Origin: Aliirhizobium smilacinae
Lineage (GTDB): Bacteria > Pseudomonadota > Alphaproteobacteria > Rhizobiales > Rhizobiaceae
Length of the DNA stretch: 64,000 nt
NCBI RefSeq assembly: GCF_006335145.1
Contig: NZ_VDMN01000012.1
Location: 1 to 64,000 of the forward strand
Reading direction: 5' to 3'
The notes under the pieces: generated by a model
What the model saw: only the letters and a program-made list of their open reading frames with translations
Told to the model about the DNA's origin: nothing
The model's database searches: none
Part shown: positions 9,777 to 17,955 of the stretch, piece after piece
Position numbering within the stretch: position 1 is the first letter of the stretch
Layout: every line of letters starts with the position of its first letter
Translations under genes and position numbers: made by a program

Positions 9777-10759
9777 TTCGAACCTCCGATCGCATTCCAG
9801 AAGCGGTTGATCAGAGGAGCAAAGCCCTTTTTGAACCAAAACACGAGGACGAGAAGGCAGAAACCGTAAGCGATCATGCGCACTTCAGGGGCGACACGCA
9901 GGGCTTCCGTTAGCCCGACGAACAGGAGACTGCCGAATACTGTTCCGGAGATCATTCCCGCGCCGCCACCCAGCACGATGATGAGCATCGTCGTGGAGTA
10001 GTACATCTGGAACGTCAGCGGGCTAACGACGGTGAGGTAGTGGGCGTAGAGGCTGCCACCGACTCCGGCGAACGCGGCGCTGATCATGAAGACGATCAGC
10101 TTGTAGCGCCAGGTCGGGACACCAAGGGATTCCGCCAGAGTCTCGTTTTCACGGATGGCGACCATGTTGCGTCCTGCCGGCGATCGTACAATCGCCCAGG
10201 CTGCAAGGGTTCCAAGCGCAGCAACGGCTAGGGCAAGATAATAGAAGCTGGTCGTGCCGGTGACCGTGAAGGAAAGCGGACCGAGTTCAAAGTAGGGTTT
10301 GGGAATGCCGGACAGGCCCATGTCGCCACGAGTGACCGAGATCCAGTTCTTGGCGATTGCCTGGCCGATGATGACGAAGCCGAGCGTACACATCACAAAC
10401 GAGGTAGCGCGCAACCTCAGGGCGGGAATGCCAAGAGGAAGAGCCAGAAGGCCTGACACGAGCCCCGCCGCCAGCAGGTTCACGTAGAACGGCGTGTCGT
10501 AATGAACAGCCAGGAGGCCTGCCGTATACGCGCCGATACCGAAGAAGGCAGCCTGCGCGAGCGACAGAAGCCCAGTGTAGCCGACCAGCAGGTTCAGACC
10601 GTGGGCGGGAAGCATGAAGATCAGAGCAATGATCAGCGAGTGGGTGACGTAGCGCGTTCCAATGAACGGTGCTGCGAGCGCCGCCACGACCAGGATTGCG
10701 GCAAGCGGGATGCGCAGATCGCGGCGCCGTGCCTGTGGTGCGGTGTCAGTGAGAGACAT
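9773..10759 (-). CDS. livM: LIV-type ABC transporter permease LivM
   Basis: A 328-residue inner-membrane permease with about nine hydrophobic segments and the BPD_transp_2 fold. HGLNLLVGYTGLLSLAQAAFFGIGAY and the EAA-like loop AIRENETLAESLGVPTWRYK are typical of LivM. It overlaps livG by ATGA and follows livH by 42 bases. It forms the translocation pore with LivH. Confidence 0.93.
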   Translation of the reverse strand: MSLTDTAPQARRRDLRIPLAAILVVAALAAPFIGTRYVTHSLIIALIFMLPAHGLNLLVGYTGLLSLAQAAFFGIGAYTAGLLAVHYDTPFYVNLLAAGLVSGLLALPLGIPALRLRATSFVMCTLGFVIIGQAIAKNWISVTRGDMGLSGIPKPYFELGPLSFTVTGTTSFYYLALAVAALGTLAAWAIVRSPAGRNMVAIRENETLAESLGVPTWRYKLIVFMISAAFAGVGGSLYAHYLTVVSPLTFQMYYSTTMLIIVLGGGAGMISGTVFGSLLFVGLTEALRVAPEVRMIAYGFCLLVLVFWFKKGFAPLINRFWNAIGGSK

Positions 10760-10801
10760 GTAAGGTCCTCGGAGTTCGAGAGGGTTCGGCGGGCGCGGCT
10801 T

Positions 10802-11674
10802 CTAAAAGCGCGCCTGCGTCGAAAACAGGCCGTGCGGACGCCACATCAGCATCAGGATCAGCGTCGCGAAGCCAACGGTGTCGCGGTACTGCAGGCCGAT
10901 GTAGGTAGCGACGAGGCTCTCGGCGATGCCGAGGATCATGGCAGCGACGAACGTGCCGCGCACGTTACCGAGACCGCCCATGATGATGATCGGCAGCGTC
11001 TTGAACGTGATGAGTTCCCCCATTCCGCCATAGACGCTGACATTCACCGGAGCAGTCAGCACACCGGAGAGAGCTGCAAGCGCCGCACCGAGAACGAAAG
11101 TGCGCAACACCACCTGAGGAACATCGATGCCGACGACACCACAGCATTCCACGTTCTGCGAGACGGCACGCATTGCCATTCCGAGACGGCTGTAGGTAAC
11201 CATCAGCTCCAGACCGACGAAAACCAGCAGGCAGACGACGAGAATGATGATGCGCTGCTCGGCAAGCGTGAAGCCAAGGATCGAGACAGGTTCGATATAC
11301 CCCCCTGAGAAGAACTTGTAGCCACCGCCAAAGACGAAGATCACGGTGTTCTGCAGAATGAGTGCGACACCGAGGGTGGCGAGCACGCCGGACTCCGCCG
11401 GCGCCCCCACCATTCGGCGCATGACCAACTGGCCGACCACGTAAGCCACGACCACGGTCGACAGAACGCCGACCACGATCGATGCCTCGTAGGAAAGACC
11501 CAGATAGTCGGTGGCGAACCACGCCCCGAACGTGCCGAGCATGTAGTATTCGCCATGAGCGAAGTTGATAGCTCTCAGCACACCGAAGATCATGGTCATG
11601 CCGACGGCGACGATAGCGTAAACGGAACCTGTGACGATGCCGTTCACCACCTGCTCGAGAAGAGTCGAGAACAT
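10802..11674 (-). CDS. livH: LIV-type ABC transporter permease LivH
   Basis: A 290-residue permease with about eight transmembrane segments. The N-terminal VVNGIVTGSVYAIVAVGMTMIFGVLRAINFAHGEYYMLG is the LivH hallmark, and the EAA-like loop reads RAVSQNVECCGVVGID. It starts 23 bases after the binding-protein gene. No hairpin separates this pair, unlike the other ABC operons of the window. Confidence 0.93.
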   Translation of the reverse strand: MFSTLLEQVVNGIVTGSVYAIVAVGMTMIFGVLRAINFAHGEYYMLGTFGAWFATDYLGLSYEASIVVGVLSTVVVAYVVGQLVMRRMVGAPAESGVLATLGVALILQNTVIFVFGGGYKFFSGGYIEPVSILGFTLAEQRIIILVVCLLVFVGLELMVTYSRLGMAMRAVSQNVECCGVVGIDVPQVVLRTFVLGAALAALSGVLTAPVNVSVYGGMGELITFKTLPIIIMGGLGNVRGTFVAAMILGIAESLVATYIGLQYRDTVGFATLILMLMWRPHGLFSTQARF

Positions 11675-11697
11675 GGTTGTACCCCTTCAGGTCTGGA

Positions 11698-12885
11698 TCA
11701 GTTCGCGGGGTACTGGATTTCGGCGGTGTAGGCACCCTTGATGCTCGGCTTACCGTTCTCGATCTGAAGAAGGATCATCGGCAGCCGGGCCTGGTTGTGG
11801 TCGTCGAACGTGACGTCACCGACAGGGCTCTTGTACTTGATCTTGGAGAGGGCCTCGCGCACGGCTTCCTTGTCGGCGCTTCCGGCTTCCTTGATCGCCT
11901 GGGCGAGCAGGTTCACGGTATCCCAGTGAACGTAGGCGTGATTGTTCGGAGCCTCGTTGTAGGCTGCTGTGAATTTCTCGACAAATGCCTTGCTGGCGGG
12001 AGAGTCATACTGCGGCAGCCAGGCGGCGGCTTCGATGGCACCCTCCATGGCCTTCGGTGCGGCCTTGATGGTCTTCTCGGTGTTGAATTCACCGTTGCCG
12101 ATCAGCGTGACCTTGCCTGCAAGGCCAAGTTCCAGGATCTGACGCGCGATGATCGGGGTGGTATCGGCGAGACCGTACATGATGATCGCCTGGGCGCCAT
12201 TGTCGCGGATCTTGGCGAGCACGCTGCGGAAGTCAACTTCGCCTTCCTTGTAGTAATCCTCGCTCAGGATCTCGCCCTTGAAATCCGGCAGATACTTCTT
12301 GGTGAAGGTGACGGCTGAGCGACCATAGTCACTATCGACGGACAGGACGGCGAACTTGGTGAAACCACGTTGTTCGGCCGCGTATTTGGCTACGACGAGC
12401 GCGCGGTTTTCATCGGTCGGATAGTTGCGGTAAGTCCATTTGAAGCCACCAACACCAGCCTGATAGGTGATCTTCGGGTTCGATGAGGCAGCGTTCAGCA
12501 GCAGGACTTCCGCATCTTCGGCGACTGGCTGCATCGCGAGCGTCACCGAGCTCGAAACGTCGCCGATGATGAAGCTGACTTCATCCTGGTCGATCAGGCG
12601 GCGCGTGGCCGATACGCCCTCGACCGGGGTTCCCTGGCTGTCGGCGTTGAAGAGTTCGATTTTCATGCCGTTGATGCCGCCGGCGTCGTTGATATCCTTC
12701 ACGGCAAGCTCAGCGCCGTGCATGGAGAAACCGCCGTAACGCGCATTGGGGCCGCTCATCGGAGCGACAATGCCAAGCTTGATGGTTTCGGCGGCATTGA
12801 CCGTCGTCATCGACCCAGCACCGATGGTTGTTGATACCACTGCTGCGGAAACCAGAAGAAACCTGCGTGTGATTGTACGTGTCAT
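11698..12885 (-). CDS. LIV-type ABC transporter substrate-binding protein
   Basis: A 395-residue type I periplasmic binding protein of the LivJ/LivK (Peripla_BP_6) family. An N-terminal signal peptide (RRFLLVSAAVVSTTIGAG) is probably cleaved after about residue 32 (VNAA). The mature part starts ETIKLGIVAPMSGPNARYGG. It is the first gene of livKHMGF-aminotransferase. Its long leader (about 99 nt) holds a GC hairpin, and its promoter shares the LysR block with hyuA. A truncated paralogue of its C-terminus lies at 13388-13741. The close amide-type members of this family bind urea, amides or short amino acids, so the ligand is open. Confidence 0.92.
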   Translation of the reverse strand: MTRTITRRFLLVSAAVVSTTIGAGSMTTVNAAETIKLGIVAPMSGPNARYGGFSMHGAELAVKDINDAGGINGMKIELFNADSQGTPVEGVSATRRLIDQDEVSFIIGDVSSSVTLAMQPVAEDAEVLLLNAASSNPKITYQAGVGGFKWTYRNYPTDENRALVVAKYAAEQRGFTKFAVLSVDSDYGRSAVTFTKKYLPDFKGEILSEDYYKEGEVDFRSVLAKIRDNGAQAIIMYGLADTTPIIARQILELGLAGKVTLIGNGEFNTEKTIKAAPKAMEGAIEAAAWLPQYDSPASKAFVEKFTAAYNEAPNNHAYVHWDTVNLLAQAIKEAGSADKEAVREALSKIKYKSPVGDVTFDDHNQARLPMILLQIENGKPSIKGAYTAEIQYPAN

Positions 12886-12915
12886 GTTCCCACTCCGTTT
12901 TTCGGATATATTTTT

Positions 12916-12931
12916 CCGGCCCTCGGGCCGG
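12916..12931 (-). promoter_or_regulatory. 5'-leader hairpin of the liv operon
   Basis: CCGGCCC-TC-GGGCCGG is a perfect 7-bp inverted repeat 31-46 bases before the livK ATG, inside the predicted leader and followed in the transcript by an A-rich stretch. It could stabilise the mRNA. It has no T-tract, so it is unlikely to terminate. Confidence 0.4.
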
Positions 12932-12990
12932 GCGCCTCCTGCCGCTGATGCGGTTCTTATTGATTAACTTTCTGCTAATCTTTCAGCCAG

Positions 12991-13054
12991 AGTAGGTTGA
13001 TGTCTGGACCTTTGGCCAACACAACTCCTTTCTGCCGCTATAGCGTTTCCTTAT
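12991..13054 (-). promoter_or_regulatory. LysR-type activator site plus promoter of the liv operon
   Basis: On the minus strand, ATAAGgAAACgCTAT (T-N11-A; 13054-13040) is followed by the conserved GCGGCAGA and AGTTGTGTTGGCCAA blocks. TTGGCC acts as -35 (13019-13014), with exactly 17 bases to CCTACT as -10 (12996-12991). The transcript start is predicted near 12984 and the dyad centre near -63. About 38 of 44 bases match the hyuA promoter, while the flanks differ. Confidence 0.65.
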
Positions 13055-13181
13055 GCCGGGAAACTCGACCCCAAACCACCCTCAGACATCTGAAATTTGC
13101 ATGCCTTCCATGCAGGCAAATGCCTGTATTTTCTCCGGCTGAATGCTCATGTATTAAGCATTTAGATGAAGGAAAGAACAC

Positions 13182-13322
13182 ATGAGACTGCAGGACACCG
13201 TAAAGGCCTATATCCGTACCCGCCGCGCCATTGCCGAACTGCGCGCTCTCGACGACGCCCGCCTGTCGGACCTTGGCGTCAGCCGCTCGCATATCCGCGC
13301 AGCAGTCGAAGGCCGCCTCTGA
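13182..13322 (+). CDS. DUF1127 family mini-protein
   Basis: A 46-residue protein beginning MRLQDTVKAYIRTRRAIAEL and ending VSRSHIRAAVEGRL. It has the DUF1127 (YjiS-like) pattern: a basic helix, then 'L..L.D..L.DLGVSR..I'. ATG is preceded by GAAGGAAAG at good spacing. Short DUF1127 proteins are abundant in rhizobia and some act as RNA-binding regulators of phosphate, carbon or motility traits; which role applies here is unknown. It is transcribed away from livK and is easily missed because of its size. Confidence 0.8.
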   Translation: MRLQDTVKAYIRTRRAIAELRALDDARLSDLGVSRSHIRAAVEGRL

Positions 13323-13387
13323 GAATATCGGAGGCAGCCCTCGATGATCTTCTGACAAGCAAGCCACCCGCCTAGCGGGAGCAACGA

Positions 13388-13747
13388 TTACTTCGGGTAG
13401 GTGATGTCGCCCGTCACATTGCCGCGGGCTTCAATTTTACCCTCGGCAATCTCGAGAAGGATGATCGGGAGCTTTGCCTGGTTGTGATCGTCAAACTGGA
13501 CCGATCCTACAGCGCTTTCATACTTTATGGTCTTGAGTGCGTCGCGCACGGCCTCCGGCTCGCTGCTCTTTGCCGCCTTGATCGCTTCTGCCAGGAGATG
13601 CATGCTTTCCCAATGGGAGTAAGCATGGTTGTTGGGCTCTTCGCCGCCATATTCCTTCTTGTAGTTACCAACGAAGTTCAGGCTCCGTTCGGTCTGCAGG
13701 CTTGGTAGCCAGAAGATTGCCTGGATCGCGCCTTCCATCGCCTTACC
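13388..13747 (-). pseudogene. C-terminal fragment of a LIV-type substrate-binding protein
   Basis: About 119 codons match the last third of the intact binding protein at 11698-12885 (KAMEGAI..., EPNNHAY.HW, LL.EAIK.A, ...AVRDALK.IKY.S.VG.V.FDDHNQA.LP.ILL). There is no signal peptide or N-terminal lobe, and homology stops at about 13747 with no start codon in context. It is a degraded paralogue, perhaps left from a second liv operon or a tandem duplication. Confidence 0.8.
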
Positions 13748-13858
13748 TGCCCTTCCACGACCGTCACCTCAAAGGTGACAAACTGGTTGCCTGAGGTCAT
13801 CGCCCGCCGCGAAGGTCGCATGATTTGCATCCAATAAATATTTGATCGGGATTTTCGC

Positions 13859-14285
13859 ATGTCTCTTTCTCCAGCGCTGAGCAATCGTTTTGGCGACCGT
13901 TATTCGACGTCGCAGCCCCTGCGTGAACAGCATGGCCGTGGCGAATCCCATCACATGCCGGCCATCCCGGATGCGGTCGTTTTTGCTCAGACGACCGAAG
14001 ACGTTGCGGAGATCGTGCGGCTATGTGCTGCCGAAAGCATTCCCGTCGCGCGCATGGAACTGATGGACCGCGGATTGATCAATGCCGTCAACGCCTATTC
14101 CAACTTCTCGCGGAAGACAGAGGATACGCTCGCCTTCGAATTTCACGGCTCTCCGGTAGGCGTGCAGGAACAGGTCGGAAATGGTCGCCATCGTCGAGGA
14201 AAACGGCAGTCGAGACTTCGAATGGGCGAACGCCGCGGAGGAGCAACCGTCTCTGGAAGGCCCGCCACAACGCCTTTTATGCGGT
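13859..14285 (+). pseudogene. FAD-linked oxidase (GlcD/D-lactate dehydrogenase type), deleted and frameshifted
   Basis: Codons 1-63 (ALSNRFGDRYSTSQ..., PDAVVFAQTTEDVAEIVRLC) are the start of an FAD_binding_4 oxidase. The frame then jumps directly to ARMELMD...NAVNAYS, which belongs to the C-terminal FAD-oxidase domain, so roughly 200 codons including the FAD-binding core are deleted at about 14047. After 14173 the sense reading continues in another frame (VAIVEENGSRDFEWANAAEE) and then in a third (RLWKARHNAFYAV). One large deletion and two frameshifts make it non-functional. Confidence 0.75.
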
Positions 14286-14299
14286 CGTCTCTCAGCGTG

Positions 14300-14423
14300 A
14301 GAACGCCAAGGGCGGTCTTCGCCGCGACTTCGTCGAGTTCGGTCTGATTGTTCGGATCGACGGCGAAAACGACGTGATAATTGCCATCTCCGACATGTCC
14401 GATAATTGCCGCCGGAACAAACC
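14300..14423 (-). pseudogene. Inverted C-terminal piece of the same FAD-linked oxidase
   Basis: The minus strand reads FVPAAIIGHVGDGNYHVVFAV followed by DPNNQTELDEVAAK, which is the conserved 'GHVGDGNFH' metal/substrate segment of GlcD-type oxidases. In an intact gene this follows the RLWKARHNA segment on the same strand, so a local inversion with an endpoint near 14290-14310 has occurred. Sense homology fades at both ends. Confidence 0.6.
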
Positions 14424-14468
14424 GGCGCGCTGGTCGGCTCTTCGGGCGCCATCCTCTCCTACATCAGG

Positions 14469-14726
14469 GCTGGCTGGAGCATCGACGATCTCGACCTGAT
14501 CGAGGCATTCGCCCCACAGGCGGTGTCGGTCAACAGGGATCTCGGCTGGGACCCGGTCAATGTCAACGGCGGTGCGATCGCCATCGGCCATCTCATCGGC
14601 GCATCCCGTGCGCGTGTTCTGGTAACGCTTCTGCATGCGCTCAAAGCCCGCAACGCAACGAAGGGCATCGCAACGCTCTGCATCGGCGGCGGAATGGGCA
14701 TAGCTCTGTGCGTCGAAAGCCTCTAG
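14469..14726 (+). pseudogene. Acetyl-CoA acetyltransferase (thiolase) C-terminal fragment
   Basis: About 85 codons match the thiolase C-terminal domain: AGWSIDDLDLIEAFAPQAV, VNVNGGAIAIGHLIGASRAR and CIGGGMGIALCVE. The catalytic Cys (CIGGG) and His (GGAIAIGH) are kept, but the invariant GHPIGASGAR has become GHLIGASRAR, the NEAFA motif is damaged, and the N-terminal domain with the nucleophilic Cys is absent. It is a decaying remnant. Confidence 0.8.
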
Positions 14727-14755
14727 TATGGTCGATAACGGCCTGAAGTACCGAC

Positions 14756-14776
14756 ACCACGGGGTACTCCCGTGGT
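14756..14776. terminator. Strong hairpin after the thiolase remnant
   Basis: ACCACGGG-GTACT-CCCGTGGT is a perfect 8-bp stem, extended by CCG/CGG outside. There is no T-run in either direction. It could be a relict terminator or an insertion-element end. Confidence 0.4.
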
Positions 14777-14913
14777 CGGACTAGTGAAAAACTCTTTGGT
14801 CTTAAAAGGATTAGAATTTAGATCCGCAATTTGTACAACAAAGCCTTCAAAAGGCTGACCCGGCGTTCAGCCAGATCGTTCATCGCTGACGGGAGCTTGT
14901 TGCGACCCCATTT

Positions 14914-15892
14914 TTGATGAGCCTCGCCGCCATCGGCATGCTGGTGGTCTATCAATATACGCCGGTCCTTCGGCTCTGTCGGAGCGAACAAGGAGCATGG
15001 AGATGCTTCTTGCTAAACGGCTGGCTCAACATGACGCCCACCAGTCCGGGCTGGGGGCCGTTGTTCGCACGTCACCAGGCGAGCCATCAACGCGTCATGC
15101 CTGTTCATCGCGACCCGTTCGAGCCGATCATGTGTGTCCTCGAGGCCGATAGTCCACTGGCGGAATATCGGAAGATCACAGATGAGATCGTGAGACGTAT
15201 GCCGGATGAAAGCCGATATCCGCGGCCGGCGGCCGAAGCTGTCAGGTCCTTCCTTCTCCTCCGACTTGGCCTCAGACAAAAGAACCTCCGTCAACTGCGT
15301 GTCTGCCCGCGCGGACACTATCCGACATCGGAACGCCGGCTTGAGGACCTGAAATGCGGCGAGCTGCGCTGGAGTGATCGCGATCATGGGTGGGAGGTCC
15401 TTATCCCATCGGTCGCATTCAAGAACTCTGGCTCCTCATTCTTCGGAAAGAGGCCGTTCCGGCTGATCCTGCCTGACTTGCTCGACCTCTACAAATACCT
15501 CGACGCTTATATCGAAAAGCCGTGGAGTTCTGCTCGGCGGAGCCAAAGATCCCGGAACCCTGTTCGTCAAGACGGTGAAGACGACCAGCATCGATGCAGC
15601 CCACAACTCGACCACATTCTACGAGGCTTGGCGGACCGTCATCCAACGCTATGGAATTTATAACCCTGACACCGGGCGAGGCGCGATAAGAGACTTGCTT
15701 CCGCACGGTCCGCATAACCTGCGGGGCATTCTCGCGACGAATATTCTGAAGCAGACCAGATCCTACGAGCAGGCGAGCTACGCCATTCAGGATACACCTG
15801 ATGTCGTGCAACAGCACTATGGTCGCTTCCTACCGCCAGACAAGGCCGCACCGGCCGCCAAGATCCCCGATCAGGTTTGGGAAGCTGCGTAA
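14914..15892 (+). pseudogene. Tyrosine recombinase / phage-type integrase, frameshifted
   Basis: Frame one (to about 15520) reads ITDEIVRRMPDESRYPRPAA, RLGLRQKNLRQL and LDLYKYLDAYIEK. The same protein continues in another frame with RGVLLGGAKDPGTLFVKTVK and then HNLRGILATNILKQTRSYEQ and VVQQHYGRFLP. These last motifs hold the HxxR and the Tyr nucleophile of tyrosine recombinases. One base has been lost or gained near 15520-15525, so the catalytic C-terminus is out of frame. The first 60 or so codons look unlike the family, suggesting N-terminal damage too. Confidence 0.7.
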
Positions 15893-15902
15893 GATCGGAT
15901 GA

Positions 15903-15950
15903 GATGCTCGGCCCGGACGCCTTTACCATACTGCATCTGGGCCGGGCATC
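15903..15950. terminator. Hairpin downstream of the recombinase remnant
   Basis: GATGCTCGGCCC and GGGCCGGGCATC pair over 12 positions (one G-T) with a 24-base loop, 10 bases after the recombinase stop. A TTCGT follows on the plus strand but there is no clear T-run, so it is a weak rho-independent terminator at best. Confidence 0.4.
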
Positions 15951-15975
15951 TTCGTCCCGCTCTTGATTAGGGCCG

Positions 15976-16074
15976 AACCTGCGTCCCTGCTATTCCAATT
16001 TCCAATTGCGTGAGATTCTCCGCCTGCGGAAGTCTTTCGTAAGAAACTGCTCGCTCAGATGCGGGACGCAGGTT
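15976..16074. repeat. 12-bp perfect inverted repeat flanking a 75-bp segment
   Basis: AACCTGCGTCCC (15976-15987) is repeated exactly inverted as GGGACGCAGGTT (16063-16074). The enclosed segment has no coding content. It lies between the recombinase remnant and the siderophore ABC genes and could be the ends of a miniature element or a recombination site. No target duplication is evident. The rest of 15893-16234 shows no gene. Confidence 0.4.
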
Positions 16075-16234
16075 AGCTTGGAACGCCACGCAGGTCGCGT
16101 TTCAGTATGAACTCACAGCTTCGCGTTTCAACCTCATCTGCTATCCTTCTGAGAATTGGAACGATCGATTCTTTGAGTTTCACCGATAGAATCCGACTTG
16201 GCCTGAGAGCCAAGTCTCGGCTGACGATGAGCGC

Positions 16235-16990
16235 TCAATAAAATGTTGCGATCCGATTGCCGTCCATGTCGCGCACCTTGAAATCAGTTTCGTAGGTCTC
16301 GATAAGAATTTCTTCGCGAATGATCTCTTCCGGCACTCCCTGCCTGAAAAGCCTGCCCCTTCGCATGACGACGATATGGTCGGAGTAACAGGAGGCGAAG
16401 TTGATGTCGTGCAACACAACGACCACCGTCTTGCCGAGATCCTTTGCCGCATCGCGCAACAGCTTCATCATCGCCACCGCATGGCGGATATCGAGATTGT
16501 TGAGCGGCTCGTCGAACAGCATGTAGTCGGTATCCTGCGCCAGAACCATGGCGACGAAGGCCCGTTGCCGCTGGCCGCCGGAAAGCTCATCGAGAAACCG
16601 GTGCTTAAGCTCATCCAGCCCCAGATAGGTGAGCGCCCGTTCGATATGCCCACGGTCTTCGTCCGTCAGCCGCCCCTTGCTGTAGGGATAACGACCGAAG
16701 GAGACGAGATCGGAAACAGTCAGCCGCGCCGCCAGATGGTTGTCTTGGCGCAGGATCGACAGCCGCTTTGCCAGTGCATCGCCCGCCGTCAGCGCCACGT
16801 CCAGCCCGTCGACCATCACCGTGCCGCGATCGATCGGCAATAGCCTTGCGATCATCGACATCAGCGTTGATTTTCCCGCCCCGTTCGGACCGATGATCGA
16901 GGTGAGGCCACCTTTCGGCAATGTCAGCGACACATCGTCGATGACCACCGTCTGGCCATAGGATTTGCTGACGCCGGAAATACCGATCAT
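16235..16990 (-). CDS. Siderophore ABC transporter ATP-binding protein (FecE/FatE/CeuD-like)
   Basis: A 251-residue ATPase of the iron-siderophore group. It has Walker A GPNGAGKST (35-43), signature ELSGGQRQRAFVA, Walker B DYMLFDEP followed by LNNLD, and an H-loop in VVVLHDINFA. The LFDEPLNNLD variant and the length fit the VctC/FatE/CeuD branch that serves catecholate-type siderophores. The ATG overlaps the preceding permease stop as ATGA. It is the last gene of SBP-permease-permease-ATPase. Confidence 0.9.
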   Translation of the reverse strand: MIGISGVSKSYGQTVVIDDVSLTLPKGGLTSIIGPNGAGKSTLMSMIARLLPIDRGTVMVDGLDVALTAGDALAKRLSILRQDNHLAARLTVSDLVSFGRYPYSKGRLTDEDRGHIERALTYLGLDELKHRFLDELSGGQRQRAFVAMVLAQDTDYMLFDEPLNNLDIRHAVAMMKLLRDAAKDLGKTVVVVLHDINFASCYSDHIVVMRRGRLFRQGVPEEIIREEILIETYETDFKVRDMDGNRIATFY

Positions 16991-17955
16991 CTGACGCGAC
17001 CTTTAAGAAGAAAGACAATGAAGAACAGCCCGCCGGCAAATTCGATGATGATCGAAAGCGCCGTGTCGAAGGCAAACACCCGTTCGAGGATCGTCTGGCC
17101 ACCGACGAGGCAGATGATCGCCACCAGAACCGCAGCGGGCAGCATGATCCGGTGTTTCGCCGCCGGCATCAGGATATAGGCAAGATTTGCCACCAGCAGC
17201 CCGAAAAACGTCACCGGCCCTACCAAAGCGGTGGAGATCGACACCAGAACCGAGATGAGAACGAGGATCCTCATCGTCATCGCCTTATGGTCGACACCGA
17301 GCGCGACCGCCGTATCGCGGCCGAGCATCATCACGTCGAACACCGAGAACATCCGCCAGATCGCGATCGTCACCAGACCGATCAATAGCGCCGAAACGCC
17401 CACCAGCGTCTGGTCCGTCACATTGAAACTGGCAAACAGGCGGTCCTGCAGCACGACGAAATCGTCGGGACTGATGATCCGCTGCAGAAAGCCGGACATG
17501 CTGCGGAACAGCCCTCCCAGCACGATGCCGATCAGCACGACGAGATGAACGTTATGCCGGCCGGAGCCGAACAGAAGCCGGTAAAGCGCCAGCGAGAACC
17601 CCACCATGATCGCCACTTCGGCGATGAACATCAGCTGCGGATCGAGTCCGGTCAAAGTGGCGGCACCGAACAGGAAGACGATCGATGTCTGCAAGAGCAC
17701 ATAAAGCGCATCGAACCCCGTCAGTGCCGGGGTCAGGATGCGGTTGCCGGTAATCGTCTGGAACAGCACGGTCGAGACGGCGATCGCGTAGGCGACGATC
17801 AGCATCGCCGCCAGCCGCGTGCCGCGAAAGCTCAAGACGAAGGACCAACTGCCCTTGGCGCCGAGCGTCATGAACGCCACCATGCTGATGAGCGCCAGCG
17901 CCGCGAGGCAGAGGAGGATGAGCCGGGAGGACTTGCGGATCTCGTCAGGCGACAC
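16987..17955 (-). CDS. Siderophore ABC transporter permease (FecCD family, second subunit)
   Basis: A 322-residue inner-membrane protein with about nine or ten hydrophobic segments and FecCD signatures such as TRLAAMLIVAYAIAVSTVLFQ and VGPVTFFGLLVANLAYIL. The long N-terminal helix and sequence resemble FatC/CeuC. It overlaps the first permease by 11 bases and the ATPase by 4, so all are translated together. It forms half of the heterodimeric siderophore channel. Confidence 0.9.
   Translation of the reverse strand: MSPDEIRKSSRLILLCLAALALISMVAFMTLGAKGSWSFVLSFRGTRLAAMLIVAYAIAVSTVLFQTITGNRILTPALTGFDALYVLLQTSIVFLFGAATLTGLDPQLMFIAEVAIMVGFSLALYRLLFGSGRHNVHLVVLIGIVLGGLFRSMSGFLQRIISPDDFVVLQDRLFASFNVTDQTLVGVSALLIGLVTIAIWRMFSVFDVMMLGRDTAVALGVDHKAMTMRILVLISVLVSISTALVGPVTFFGLLVANLAYILMPAAKHRIMLPAAVLVAIICLVGGQTILERVFAFDTALSIIIEFAGGLFFIVFLLKGRVR

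Noticed and set aside
13678..13884. A 68-codon minus-strand frame continuing upstream of the livK remnant
   Set aside because: It is in a different frame from the remnant and has no similarity to the intact binding protein, so it is most likely random sequence at a rearrangement junction.
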